Origin: Salvelinus alpinus
Lineage: Eukaryota; Chordata; Actinopteri; Salmoniformes; Salmonidae
Assembly (NCBI RefSeq): GCF_045679555.1
Contig: NC_092087.1
Location: 89,054,966 to 89,118,965, forward strand
Direction of reading: 5' to 3'
DNA: 64,000 nucleotides
The translations under genes were made by a program, and so were the position numbers. How positions within the stretch are numbered: position 1 is the stretch's first letter; each line of letters starts with the position of its first letter. Below are positions 1 through 10,868 of the stretch, one piece after another. The notes beneath the pieces are model-generated. The model ran no database searches and was not told the DNA's origin. It saw only the letters and a program-made list of their open reading frames with translations.

Positions 1-46
1 TCTGGGTTTGTTGTGTTCAGTTCTTCTTGTTCTGGGTTTGTTGTGT

Positions 47-1055
47 TCAGGTCTTCTTGGTTCTGGGTTTGTTGACTGTGCTGTAGAGAACAGAGGAGTC
101 CTCCTCAGCTGCTTGTTCCACCGTGGGCCTGGAGAAAGAAACAGACGTTAAACTGAAATTGAGTCCCAAATGGCACCCTACTCCCTTATAGTGCACTACT
201 TTAGACCAGTAGTGAACTAAATAGGGAATAGGGTGCCATTTGGAATGCAAGCAGAACAGTTACTCAAAACCCTCATCACATCACATCACTCCTTCATTAT
301 AGACATGTCATAGTAACTGTCTTGAGATGTATGTTGTAGAGTTTGTAGTTTCAGGAAATGCTGTTTGGCCTGAAGAAAACCCCCGGAACCTTTTAGACAT
401 TAAAACTGTGACTTTTCAAAATGTCCACTGTTACACCATAGTATGAGTTCAATGAAATGTCATTTGAGATGAAGATTTCTCCTTCAACCCTTCAGATAGT
501 GATGGAGGGAGTTCTCAGGGAGCAATGAGGGGTCACTAGGGGTCAACTGTTTTGCTTATTTTAATGACATCATTGTCCTCTCCTCCAATAAGCAGCAGCA
601 TATGAATGACCTTGATGCTGTCTGTGTTCACAATGTTCTATATAGTATAGACTCTATGTTGTTGTAATGGCAGAATATGCTCACTGGGTGGCAGAACTGG
701 GGAGGTTGAATTTCACAGCAGCGTATTGGACATCTTGGTCCTGTTTCTGTGGTTGATGCAGCTGGACGGTGGAGTACAGAGGCACTTCCTGGTTTTTGAA
801 GCGAGAGAAGTGGACGCTGGCATAGTGAACGTCATCCTGGTCGACGGTGGCTGCTGTCTGTGCTGCAGTAGAGGTCATGGTCATGCCTGAGATGTTGTCA
901 TACACTGGACTAGAGTCTCCCTGATGGAGAGAGAGGACAGACAACATGAGTGGAAATGTCCCACAAAGCAATACAAATAATCTGATAATAACAGACTCAC
1001 CTGTACATTCTCTGATGTGTCTCTTGTGTCAGAGATGGATTTGGAGGCCTTCTTC
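47..1055 (-). CDS. Gene A cytoplasmic tail exons with ITIM motifs
   Basis: Exons 1055-1001 (RKKASKSIS), 920-685 and 128-47. The middle exon holds SPVYDNI, VHYASV (813-830), PLYSTV and VQYAAV (714-731); the last holds SVLYSTV and ends NKPRTKKT before TGA at 49-47. VHYASV, VQYAAV and VLYSTV fit the ITIM consensus (I/V/L/S)xYxx(I/V/L). The donor of the middle exon reads CA|GTGAGC, so unspliced RNA meets TGA at 683-681 at once, giving an alternative end at TQ. Several ITIMs imply an inhibitory, phosphatase-recruiting receptor (inference from the family). Confidence 0.82.
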
Positions 1056-4000
1056 CTGGTTTGCACATGAATTTATTTATTTTTTCTTGAATGAATGAAT
1101 CAATGAACAAATTAATTTAATAAAAATAGAGTGAAATAATCTTTAAAAGTTCACTCACCTGAACCACATGAGTCCAGAGAAACAGAGGATGAGAACCAGA
1201 AGAACAACTATGATTCCTACAGCTGCAGTCAGAACTGTTTGTTTCCCTAAAATAAAATATGGATGATATGAGTACTGGCATTGTAACGGTTGTTCTCCTC
1301 CTCGTCTGAGGAGGAGCAGGGATCGGACCAAAACACAGCTTTTGTGGAATACATGAATTTATTTTAAAGAAGACGAACACGAAGCACACTTGAATAAATT
1401 ACAAAAACAACAAAACGACGTAGACCGACCTGAACATGAGAACTGACAAAAAAACACGAGGAACAGACTAAACAGACGAAACAGTCCCGTGTGGTAACAA
1501 CACTGACACGGAAGACAATCACCCACAAACAAACAGTGAGAACAGGCTACCTTTATATGGTTCTCAATCAGAGGAAACGTCAAACACCTGTCCCTGATTG
1601 AGAACCATATAAGGTCAATTACCAATGAACCTAAACATAGAAACACATAACATAGACTGCCCACCCAGCTCACGTCCTGACCAACTAAACAAAGCTAAAC
1701 AAAGGAAAATAAGGTCAGGAACGTGACAGGCATTTTATAAATTTAACATAAATGTAGTCCAGGACAATTGTGCAATATTTAACTGATCTAATCTCAATGT
1801 ATATATAATTATAAAACAAAATATGATAAGCCAAAGCATAATTATTAATATTAGTTTGAAACATTGTTTTGTATTGAAATATATAAGATGGAACTTCACC
1901 TGGTAAAATGATCATCAGAGCTGTAGAGTTCCTAGATCCTCTTCCATTCCAGGCCTCACAGTGGTAATGTCCATTGTCCTTAGACTGGAAGTTACTTATG
2001 TTGTAGATCTGTCCAAATCCATTTAGAAAAGTCTTATTTTGAAAGTACCAGGTGTATTTGTCCACAGGTGGGTTGGCATCACTGCTGCAGGTCAGAGTCA
2101 CTGAACTGCCCTCCACTATTTCACCAGAGGGACTGACTGACACTGAGGTGTTCTTTGGGTCATCTGGAGGACAATATGTAACAACATTGTTTTAAATAGT
2201 ATTTTACTTGTGATTGAAATATGAATTTAAATGTGATCCTCTGATTAAAAGATGAGGTTAGGTGTACTTACACTGAACGTCCACAGACACAGAAGAAGAG
2301 TTGAGACGTCCATATTTATTCTCAGCCTCACAGTAGTATTCTCCACTGTCCTCAGAGCTGATGGTCATGAAATTGTATGTCTTTTCAGATGCTGTCAGTG
2401 AAGCTCCATTCTTCTTGTACCAGGTGTATTTTTCCACAGGTGGGTTGGCATCACTGCTGCAGGTCAGAGTCACTGAACTGCCCTCCACTATTCCACCAGA
2501 GGGACTGACTGACATTGAGGTGTTCTTTGGGCCATCTGGTAAAGGAGAATTTGTCAGAGGGGTAGGACAGTAGTATATTTACAAATGACATGTCAAAAAT
2601 ATATTCTCTGTTAATATCATAAAACTATCTAAAACTCTAACTCACACAAAACGTTAACAAATACTCATTTGGAGATGATATGCTTTAGGACTAATTAATT
2701 TAATTACAATTGTTTTGCTACCTTACCATTCAAACACTGAGCTGTACTTTACTCACACTTCACATCCATGTTTATGGTCCTAGACCTGTCTGTCCCCATC
2801 TCATTCTGGGCCTCACAGTAGTACTCTCCAGTGTCAGGTGACTGGATTTGACTGAAGACATGCTGTGGTCCTGTCATACTCTGATAGCCACCTCCATTCT
2901 TCTTGTACCACCAGGTGTAACTCTGGACAGGTGGGTTGGCATCACTGCTGCAGGTCAGAGTCACTGAACTGTCCTCCACTATTTCACCAGAGGGACTGAC
3001 TGACACTGAGGTGTTCTTTGGTTTATCTGACGTAAAAGACCAAACATTTATCAGAGTAATATTAACAATTAGTAAAAAATATGTATTTGTTTTGTAATGA
3101 TTGATAAAGTAAGATGTCTCTTTTGCCTGAATACATGATACTTGCTGAGTAGAATACTGTACTATTGAACTGTACTCACACACTGCAGGAGAGCTGAGAC
3201 TGCCTTTTACAGCACAGAAGTAGCTGTCTTCATTCTCACTGATGATGGAGTACATGGGGGAGGAGTTATCTTGTACATTCTGTCCATTCCTGTACCAGAT
3301 GTAGGTGGGGTTGTCAGTCAGAGTACAGGTGGTGCTACAGGTCAGTGTTCTCTGTCTCTCTGCAGCAGGAGTCACATTCACCTGCAGACCTGAAACAATA
3401 TGTATAAAACCACATACACCTCTGTGTTAACAGGATGGTCAATTTATTTCTCCTGTAATTCAATATGATATACAGTTGCATCATACAGTGTAGTATTTAT
3501 TACCTGTGACAGACAGAGTTGTTCCTGGGAAACTATGACCCCATTCAAAGTTGTCTGTTTTAAAAGTGAAGCGATACTCAGCTGAGTCCTCCTCTCTCAG
3601 ATCTGTGATTCTCAGGGTGAAGGGACCTCTGTATGTTCCAGTGTACTTCACACGACCTGCATACCCTTGGTCTGTGGTTAGGTCTTCAGGGGTCAACTTA
3701 TCACTTCTAAACCAGAATGTTGATGTGGTGGAATAATAACCAACATAAGTACAGGATATGTCCACTGTTGACCCCTTTAAGACACAGATTCTCCTCTTGG
3801 TGTAAGTCACTCTGTTGCAGCTCTGACCCTGAACACCTGAAACACAGTGACATAACAAGAGGTCAACTGGATTATATTTTGTCACGTTCCTGACCTATTG
3901 TTCCTTTTTCTGTTATTTATTTAGTTGGTCAGGGCGTGAGTTGGGGTGGGTTGTCTTTGTGTGTTTTTGTTTAGTCTAGGGGTGTTGTATGTGTATGGGG

Positions 4001-7000
4001 TAGAGAAGAGTGAGGTTGTCTAGTTATGTCTATGGCTGCCTAGATTGGGTCTCAATCAGAGACAGTTGTCATTCATTGTCTCTGATTGGGAGCCATATTT
4101 AAGGCAGTCATAGGCAGTAGGCTTTTGTGGGTAGTTGTCTATGTTGAACGTTTGTTGCTTGTCTGTGCACTTACGTTATTTAGCTTCACGGTCGTTTGTT
4201 GTTTTGTTAGTTTGTATATAGTGTTCGTTTTGTGTTTTCTCTCTCTTCTCAATAAAAGAGGATGTCTTTTGCACACGCTGCGCCTTGGTCCAATCTCTGT
4301 CAAGAAGACGATCGTGACAGAACTACCCACCAACCATGGATCAAGCAGCGTGAGAGAAACCAGGACTCGTGGACTTGGGAGGAAATATTGGACGGAAAGG
4401 GACCCTGGGCTCAACCAGGAGAATATCGCCGCCCCAATGCTGAGCTGGAGGCAGCGAAAGCAGAGAGGCGGCGATATGAGGAGGCAGCACGGAAACAAGG
4501 CTGGAACCCCGTAAGTCAAACCCAAAAATTTCTTGGGGGGGGGGGGCTCTCGGGTAGTTTAGTTGGGTCAGTCGGGAGACGTGAGCCAACTCCTCCTGCT
4601 TACCGTAAGGAGCCGGTGAGGGCGGATTTGGAGGTGAGCGACGCAGAGACAGTAAAGGAGTTAATGGAGAAATTGGAGGAGAGAGTTATGAGGGATGTAC
4701 TGGTTTGGTGCATGAGGCACGGCATCCGTCCGAATGAACGTGTTGGTGAGTTAATGTCACCGGGAACAGCTCTCCATACTAGTCCTGAGGTGCGTGCTAG
4801 CCGTCTGGTTAAGACAGTGCCTACAGCACGCACAAAGCCTCCTGTGCGTCTCCAGAGTCCTGTGCGTCCTGTTACTGCTCCTCGCACTAGCCCTGTGGTG
4901 CGTGTCCCCAGCCCAGTACCACCAGTGCTGACACCACACACTAAGCCTCCTGTGCCTCTCCAGAGCCCTGTTCCTCCTCCACGCACTCTCCCTGTGGTGC
5001 GTGTATCCAGCCCAGTGCTTCCAGTTCCAGCACCACGCACCAAGCGTCATGTGCGTCTCCAGAGCCCTGTACGCACTGTTCCTTCTCCCCGTACTCGCCC
5101 TGATGTGCGTGCCCTCAGCCCGGTACCACCAGTGCCGGTACCACGCACCAGACCTATAGTACGCCTTGAGAGTCCAGTGTGCCCTGTTGCTTCTCCCCGC
5201 ACTAGCCCTGAGATGCGTGTCCCCAGTCCGGTACCACCAGGTCCGGCACCACGCACTAGGCCTAATGTGCGCTCCCAGGGTCCAGCATGCCCTGTTCCTT
5301 CTCCCCGCACTAGCCTGAAGGTGCGTGTCTTTAGCCCGGTACCTCCAGTTCTGGCACCACGCACCAGGCCTACAGTGCGTCTCAGCCGGCCAGAGTCTGC
5401 CGTCTGCCCAACGGCGCTTGAACTGCCCGTCTGCCCAACGGCGCTTGAACTGCCCGTCTGCCCAACGGCGCTTGAACTGCCCGTCTGCCCAACGGCGCTT
5501 GAACTGCCCGTCTGCCCAACGGCGCTTGAACTGCCCGTCTGCCCAAAGGCGCCTGAACTGCCCGTCTGCCCAACGCTGTCTGAACTGTCCGTCTGCCAAG
5601 CGCCGAATGAACTGCCCGTCTGTACTGAGTCTTCAAAGCCGCCCGTCTGTACTGAGCCTGCAAAGCCGCCCGTCTGCCATGAGCCTTCAGAGCCTTCCGC
5701 CAGACAGGATCAGCCAGAGCCTTCCGCCAGACAGGATCAGCCAGAGCCTTCCGCCAGACAGGATCAGCCAGAGCCTTCCGCCAGACAGGACCAGCCAGAG
5801 CCGTCAGCGAGCCATGACCAGCCAGAGCCGTCAGCGAGCCATGACCCGCCAGAGCCGTCAGCGAGCCATGACCCGCCAGAGCCGTCAGCGAGCCATGACC
5901 CGCCAGAGCCGTCATCCAGCCAGGATCCGCCAGAGCCGTCATCCAGCCAGGATCCGCCAGAGCCGTCATCCAGCCAGGATCCGCCAGAGCCGTCATTCAG
6001 CCAGGATCCGCCAGAGCCGTCATTCAGCCAGGATCCGCCAGAGCCGTCATTCAGCCAGGATCCGCCAGAGCCGTCATTCAGCCAGGATCCGCCAGAGCCG
6101 TCATCCAGCCAGGATCCGCCAGAGCCGTCATCCAGCCAGGATCCGCCAGAGCCGTCATCCAGCCAGGATCCGCCAGCCAGCCAGGATCCGCCAGCCAGCC
6201 AGGATCCGCCAGCCAGTCCGGAGCTGCCCCTTATCCTGGTGCTGCCCCTTATCCTGGTGCTGCCCCTTATCCTGGTGCTGCCCCTTATCCTGGTGCTGCC
6301 CCTTATCCTGGTGCTGCCCCTTAGTCCGGTGCTGCCCCTTAGTCCGGTGCTGCCCCTTAGTCCGGTGGGGTTAATTTGGAGGGTGGCCATTTGGAGGAGG
6401 CTACGAAAGCGGGTAGTGACTATAGTGGGGTGGGGACCACGACCAGCGCCAGAGCCGCCACCGTGGACAGACGCCCACCCAGACCCTCCCCTAGACTTTA
6501 TGCTGGTGCGCTCAGAGTTCGCACCTTAAGGGGGGGGTTATGTCACGTTCCTGACCTATTGTTCCTTTTTCTGTTATTTATTTAGTTGGTCAGGGCGTGA
6601 GTTGGGGTGGGTTGTCTTTGTGTGTTTTTGTTTAGTTTAGGGGTGTTGTATGTGTATGGGGTAGAGAAGAGTGAGGTTGTCTAGTTATGTCTATGGCTGC
6701 CTAGATTGGGTCTCAATCAGAGACAGCTGTCATTCATTGTCTCTGATTGGGAGCCATATTTAAGGCAGTCATAGGCAGTAGGCTTTTGTGGGTAGTTGTC
6801 TATGTTGAACGTTTGTTGCTTGTCTGTGCACTTACGTTATTTAGCTTCACGGTCGTTTGTTGTTTTGTTAGTTTGTATATAGTGTTCGTTTTGTGTTTTC
6901 TCTCTCTTCTCAATAAAAGAGGATGTCTTTTGCACACGCTGCGCCTTGGTCCAATCTCTGTCAAGAAGACGATCGTGACATATTTTCAGTTCTTCCTAGA

Positions 7001-9808
7001 AATGCTAAAAGTTCTCAAGTTCTCATAGTGAAACCAACACACACAGGTTAAACAGTATTGTTAATTAAATAAACACTCACAAACTGCAGGAGAGTGGAGA
7101 TCCTCCTGGCCTTTTACAGCACAGGAATAACCATCAATGTAGTTACTGGAGACTGAGTCTTTGTACTGGGGGGAGGTGCTCTCATCTAGATGTTGTCCGT
7201 TCTTGTACCAGATGTAGGTGGGGTTGTCAGTCAGAGTACAGGTGGTGATACAGGTCAGTGTCTTCTGTCCCTCTGCAGCAGGAGTCACCTTCACCTGCAG
7301 ACCTGAAACAATATGTATAAAACCACATACACCTCTGTGTTAACAGGATGGTCAATTTATTTCTCCTGTAATTCAATATGATATACAGTTGCATCATACA
7401 GTGTAGTATTACCTGTGACAGACAGAGTTGTTCCTGGGAAACTATGACCCCATTCAAAGTTGTCTGTTTTAAAAGTGAAGCGATACTCAGCTGAGTCCTC
7501 CTCTCTCAGATCTGAGATTCTCAGGATGGAGGGACCGTTATATCTCCATCTCTCTTTGTCAGGGTACTTCACACGACCTGCATATCCTGGGTCTGTGGTT
7601 AGGTCTTCAGGGGTCGACTTATCACTTCTAAACCAGAATGTTGATGTGGTGTAATAATAACTAACATAAGTACAGGATATGTCCACTGTTGACCCCTTCA
7701 AGACACAGATTCTCCTCTTGGTGTAGGTCACTCTGTTGCAGTACTGACCCTGAACACCTGAAACACAGTGACATAACAAGAGGTCAACTGGATTATATTC
7801 TCAGTTCTTTCTAGAAATGCTAAAAGTTCTCAAATGACAAAGCGAAACCAACACACAGTATAATGTATTAAAGAAACACTCACACACTGCAGGAGAGTGG
7901 AGGTCCTCATGGTGTTCTACAGTACAGGAGTAACTGTCCGCAGAATGACCCAACACTACTAGTGTATTACTAGAGTATTGTTGGGAAGTGGGCTCATCTA
8001 GACGTTGTCCGTTCTTGTACCAGATGTAGGTGGGGTTGTCAGTCAGAGTACAGGTGGTGCTACAGGTCAGTGTCTTCTGTCTCTCTGCAGCAGGAGTCAC
8101 CTTCACCTGCAGACCTGAAACAATATGTATAAAACCACATACACCTCTGTGTTAACAGGATGGTTAATATATTTTCTCCTGTAATTCATTATGATTTACA
8201 GTTGTATCATACAGTGTAGTATTACCTGTGACAGACAGAGTTGTTCCTGGGAAACTATGACCCCATTCAAAGTTGTATGTTTTAAAAGTGAAGCGATACT
8301 CAGCTGAGTCCTCCTCTCTCAGATCTGTGATTCTCAGGGTGAAGGGACCTCTGTATGTTCCAGTGTACTCCACACGACCTGCATACCCTGGGTCTCTGGT
8401 TAGGTCTTTAGGGGTCGACTTAACACTTCTAAACCAGAATGATGATGTGGTGGAATAATGACCAACATAAGTACAGGATATGTTCACTGTTGACCCCTTC
8501 AAGACACAGATTCTCCTCTTGGTGTAAGTCACTCTGTAGCAGCTCTGATACTGAACACCTGAAACATAAAGAGGGCATTATTTCCACAGTGGAATTGTGA
8601 GTTTCAGCAATCCAAAGTAGTTATGCCATCCTGTCTTGTCAAAGTGTTGCAGTTTGGTTAGACAACTGTGAGGCTGTTTAGCAGACAGAAGAGTTATACT
8701 TGAAAAGTTATACTAGAATACTGAGTTGAATTCATACTCACACACTGCAGGAGAGTGGAGATCCTCATGGCCTTTTACAGCACAGGAGTAGCTGTCTTCA
8801 TAGTTACTGGAGACTGGGTCTCTGTACTGGGGAGAGGTGCTCTCATCTAGATGTTGTCCGTTCTTGTACCAGATGTAGGTGGGGTTGTCAGTCAGAGTGC
8901 AGGTGGTGCTACAGGTAATTTTCACCGAATTTGGCCAACTTGAATAAGTCACCACCTGCAGAGCTGGAGTAGATCACAACATTAAAACCCTGAATCACCT
9001 GTTCTATAGTTTAATCACATGATGCAAGACATTCTCAAACACATTTAATTCTTAAATCTGTTTCATATATACAAATCCAATTTCTAGACCTAAATGGACA
9101 ATAGATATTAATTGAACAGACTAGCAGTATTAAGCATGTAACTGTACCTGTTACAGACAGAGTGACTCCAGGATCACCATAATATCTCCCTCTGGTCTGA
9201 TCTGTTATAAAGCTGAACTTGTACGTAGCTGAGTCTCTCTCTCTCAGGTCTGTGATTCTCAGGGTACAGTCTTTCTTCTTATCCCCATGATACTCCAGAT
9301 GACCTGTATACTCTGGGTCCTGACCTAGATCTTCAGGTTCTACACCAGTCCCCCATTCAGTGAACCAGAAGGTTGTTGTGACTGTACCACTGGGATATGT
9401 GTAAGAGCAGGTCAGCTCCACTGTTGACCCCTTCAAGGTACAGATACTCTGAGGGGTGTATGTAACACTCCAGCCATTCTGCCCCAGTACCACTGAAACA
9501 CAGTTAGACATCACAAGGACGTTACGTTAAGTTCAAGGTCTTTTGACTCACACTAACACTGTGTTCCATAGTTGCTGAGTTGAGTGTGAATGGAAACCAC
9601 AGATAAGCATCACTCAGTGAGGTGTGAAAGATAACTATTTACAGTGAAGTGGAGTTGCCGAATGTGTTGACAGTAGAACACAAGTGGTTGTGCTTTTAGA
9701 AATATCTGTAGATTGATAAACAGAGCAACTAAAAGACAGGAATGAGACCATACCTGTCACAGACCAGAGAAAGACCACCAACACACTTCCTGCTGTTCTC
9801 AAGGCCAT
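47..9808 (-). CDS. Gene A: CD22/Siglec-like receptor, 12-exon ectodomain-type, ITIM tail (about 1184 aa)
   Basis: Sixteen coding exons join in frame (summed length 3555 nt). ATG at 9808-9806 lies in a signal-peptide exon (9808-9754) starting MALRTAGS with a hydrophobic core; its acceptor is at 9825/9826. Domain order is SP, V, C2, V, C2, V, C2, V, C2, then three further C2 exons, TM and three tail exons. The V-set exons carry two close cysteines (ICVLKGSTV-type then DISC), and the following C2 exons carry LTCSTTC, the Cys pattern of the Siglec V-C2 interdomain disulfide. Family knowledge says such receptors sit on leukocyte membranes, may bind sialoglycans and recruit SHP phosphatases. Ligand and cell type are inferred. 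A complete LTR retrotransposon sits in the intron between the third C2 (7081) and fourth V exon (3836). No internal stop was found. Confidence 0.85.
163..245. repeat. Short palindromic repeat in the last intron of gene A
   Basis: CCCAAATGGCACCCTA on the left and AGGGTGCCATTTGG on the right form an inverted repeat of about 83 bp, a common fish interspersed motif. The same copy lies in the last intron of B (26923-27005), and a diverged one in C (about 37140-37235), so it predates the gene duplications. Confidence 0.6.
1159..1246 (-). CDS. Gene A transmembrane exon
   Basis: An 88-nt exon after acceptor TTTAG and before donor GTGAGT. It encodes KQTVLTAAVG followed by a long run of I, V and L ending CFSGLMWFR, a single membrane-spanning helix with a basic stop-transfer residue. 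The matching exons of B, C and D are almost identical. A solo LTR sits in the preceding intron. Confidence 0.88.
1282..1728 (-). mobile_element. Solo LTR, Ty3/gypsy-type, in gene A intron
   Basis: Begins TGTAACGG, ends CGTGACA, 447 bp, flanked by the 5-bp duplication GGCAT (1277-1281 and 1729-1733). Internally it has the hairpin-like pair around GGTTCTCAATCAGAG and TGATTGAGAACC. A related solo LTR lies at 24985-25438. No internal region remains, as expected after LTR-LTR recombination. It lies in the intron before the TM exon and is absent from the matching introns of C and D. Confidence 0.9.
1900..9492 (-). CDS. Gene A ectodomain exons: four V-C2 pairs plus three C2
   Basis: Exons in transcript order: V 9492-9148; C2 8963-8742; V 8558-8226; C2 8114-7884; V 7757-7413; C2 7302-7081; V 3836-3504; C2 3389-3180; C2 3026-2757; C2 2535-2272; C2 2163-1900. 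All are phase 1-1, so single exons can be lost or gained without a frameshift. V exons show the WF/FWF core, RITDLR and DSAxY near the second Cys. The short C2 exons share [10 protein letters not shown] and DSYSC. The last three share SVSPSG and ANPPV with YYCEA or YHCEA. V exons 2-4 and their flanking introns are near copies, indicating recent duplication of a V-C2 module. The first V differs (TYTPQSICTLKG). Confidence 0.85.
3880..4319 (+). repeat. 5' LTR of the gene A retrotransposon
   Basis: TGTCACG...CGTGACA. TATA-like GTATATAG at about 4214 and AATAAA at about 4251 suggest a U3-R boundary near 4240. An ATG at 4262 opens the element's ORF inside this LTR. Confidence 0.92.
4262..6529 (+). 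CDS. Retroelement ORF, Pro-rich tandem-repeat protein (755 aa), function unknown
   Basis: An open frame runs from ATG in the 5' LTR to TAA 11 bp before the 3' LTR, filling the interior. The N-terminal ~100 residues are charged and probably helical (ELEAAKAERRRYEEAARKQG). The middle is a Pro/Val/Arg-rich segment with PRTxP units. Then come 9-residue repeats (PVCPTALEL, PEPSARQDQ, PEPSASHDP, PEPSSSQDP) and LPLILV repeats. No retroviral enzyme motif is visible. A gag-like packaging role is possible but unproven. The 27-bp and 18-bp DNA repeats keep other frames open too, so openness is weak evidence of coding. Confidence 0.5.
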   Translation: MSFAHAAPWSNLCQEDDRDRTTHQPWIKQRERNQDSWTWEEILDGKGPWAQPGEYRRPNAELEAAKAERRRYEEAARKQGWNPVSQTQKFLGGGGLSGSLVGSVGRREPTPPAYRKEPVRADLEVSDAETVKELMEKLEERVMRDVLVWCMRHGIRPNERVGELMSPGTALHTSPEVRASRLVKTVPTARTKPPVRLQSPVRPVTAPRTSPVVRVPSPVPPVLTPHTKPPVPLQSPVPPPRTLPVVRVSSPVLPVPAPRTKRHVRLQSPVRTVPSPRTRPDVRALSPVPPVPVPRTRPIVRLESPVCPVASPRTSPEMRVPSPVPPGPAPRTRPNVRSQGPACPVPSPRTSLKVRVFSPVPPVLAPRTRPTVRLSRPESAVCPTALELPVCPTALELPVCPTALELPVCPTALELPVCPTALELPVCPKAPELPVCPTLSELSVCQAPNELPVCTESSKPPVCTEPAKPPVCHEPSEPSARQDQPEPSARQDQPEPSARQDQPEPSARQDQPEPSASHDQPEPSASHDPPEPSASHDPPEPSASHDPPEPSSSQDPPEPSSSQDPPEPSSSQDPPEPSFSQDPPEPSFSQDPPEPSFSQDPPEPSFSQDPPEPSSSQDPPEPSSSQDPPEPSSSQDPPASQDPPASQDPPASPELPLILVLPLILVLPLILVLPLILVLPLILVLPLSPVLPLSPVLPLSPVGLIWRVAIWRRLRKRVVTIVGWGPRPAPEPPPWTDAHPDPPLDFMLVRSEFAP
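5398..6370 (+). repeat. Internal tandem repeats of the retroelement
   Basis: Three successive arrays: 27-bp units GTCTGCCCAACGGCGCTTGA.. (about 5400-5585), 27-bp units GAGCCGTCATCCAGCCAGGA.. (about 5685-6175) and 18-bp units CTGCCCCTTATCCTGGTG (about 6225-6370). All periods are multiples of three. Confidence 0.9.
6541..6980 (+). repeat. 3' LTR of the gene A retrotransposon
   Basis: Same length as the 5' LTR. The two differences I saw are T for C in the TTTAGT(C/T)TAGG segment and C for T in GACAG(T/C)TGTC. Confidence 0.92.
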
Positions 9809-9824
9809 TGTTGCATCTCCCACC
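9754..9824 (-). CDS. Gene A signal-peptide exon
   Basis: Acceptor CTGCAG ends at 9825; 16 nt of leader precede ATG at 9808. It encodes [18 protein letters not shown], a hydrophobic leader, and ends in phase 1 at donor GGTATGG. The same exon opens B, C, D and the pseudogene, which anchors the 5' end of each copy. An upstream GTG in the same frame is not needed. Confidence 0.88.
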
Positions 9825-10037
9825 CTGCAGTCTTAGAAACATAAACAACAACTCACTCTATAGCTGGTGAATAACTCCAACTGAGACAATGAAGTATAAG
9901 CTGTAAATGGGGTACAGGGCCTCATTACTGAAAATGAACCAGGCTCATATTGTGTTGTGTTGTATTGTTCTATATGGTTGTCTATGTGAATACTGTCTGT
10001 CTGTAAGTCTATTGCACTATGTATGTAATGTGTGTGT

Positions 10038-10355
10038 GTCACGATCGTCGTAACTTTGTATAGAGGACCAAGGCGCAGTGTGACAGAACGACATCTTCTT
10101 TTTATTTTGAAGACGAACATACGAACAAAAACAACAAACAGACGACCGTGAAGCTATTCAAACAAATAGTGCACACTACACATAGACAATTACCCACAAC
10201 AGTCTAATGCCTATGGCTGCCTTAAATATGGCTCCCAATCAGAGACAGTGAATGACAGCTGTCTCTGATTGAGAACCATTCAGGCAACCATAGACATACC
10301 TAGACACCTACACTCAACTCAAACCCATACACTCTACCCAAAAACCCCTATACCA
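10038..10355 (-). mobile_element. Truncated LTR (Ty3/gypsy-type)
   Basis: Starts GTCACGATCGTCG and carries the CTCCCAATCAGAGACAG motif shared with the other LTRs here, but the far end is missing. Comparison with the gene B flank (31270-31350) shows flanking sequence was also deleted. Confidence 0.7.
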
Positions 10356-10504
10356 TACAATAGTCATCATCATCATTATAAACAACAACAATCACTTATT
10401 GAACAAATCTGTAGTACTGTAAACACATATTTCTGACCACAAGGTTCAATGATAGCTCCTATCCCTAAGGTGTGAGGCTGAACAGCAAGTGACTCACAAA
10501 CACC

Positions 10505-10556
10505 CCCACACACACACACACACACACCCAAACACACACACACACACACGCACAGC
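10505..10556. repeat. (CA)n microsatellite
   Basis: Interrupted CA run with C-rich edges. A second short CA run at 10868-10891 lies just beyond the LTR-like segment, suggesting insertion within one original CA tract. Confidence 0.9.
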
Positions 10557-10561
10557 AACAT

Positions 10562-10868
10562 CATCCTTTGCTTTGGCTCGCCCTCCTGTTCAGCTCAGGC
10601 GTTCGGCGTCGCCGGCCTTCTAGTTGCTGCGAAACCTGCTGCTGGCAAACACCCTTCACTCATCAACCCCGGACTTGTTCGTCTTCATCACACGCACCTG
10701 GTTCCAATCCCCACTCTATCACTGTATTTATACTCCCTCTGTCATTTGTCTTTGTCGGTCATTGTAAATGTTGCTTGTTTTCCTGCTATTTCCTGAGTAC
10801 TTTACTATTTTAATAGATTTCAGTAGTTCTAAACCTGCAACTGCCTCCTGACTCTCTACACTCGTGAC
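10562..10868 (+). mobile_element. LTR-like fragment ending CGTGACA
   Basis: GC-richer than its surroundings, with TTCCAATCCCC and a 3' end CTCCTGACTCTCTACACTCGTGACA-like (shortened), the usual 3' terminus of these LTRs. The 5' end is not recognisable and no target duplication was found. Confidence 0.45.

Larger units (their letters stand above)
3880..6980 (+). mobile_element. Complete non-autonomous LTR retrotransposon inside gene A
   Basis: Two 440-bp LTRs (3880-4319 and 6541-6980) begin TGTCACG and end CGTGACA, flanked by the 5-bp duplication TATTT (3875-3879, 6981-6985). I saw only two mismatches between the LTRs, so the insertion is young. A polypurine tract (AGGGGGGGGTTA) precedes the 3' LTR. 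The 2.2-kb interior has no gag zinc knuckle, protease, RT, RNase H or integrase signature, only one long Pro/Ser/Gln-rich repeat ORF. It lies antisense to gene A in an intron and should be removed by splicing. Confidence 0.93.

Noticed and set aside
4600-6390. Long minus-strand and other-frame ORFs over the retroelement repeats
   Set aside because: They arise because the 27- and 18-bp repeats have periods divisible by three; only the plus frame covers the whole interior.
4086-7028. LTR ORFs beginning MGAIFKAV
   Set aside because: Present identically in both LTRs and stopping soon after; not a gene.
9806-9823. Upstream GTG start for gene A ([10 protein letters not shown])
   Set aside because: ATG at 9808 has the signal peptide directly after it, and all paralogues share it.
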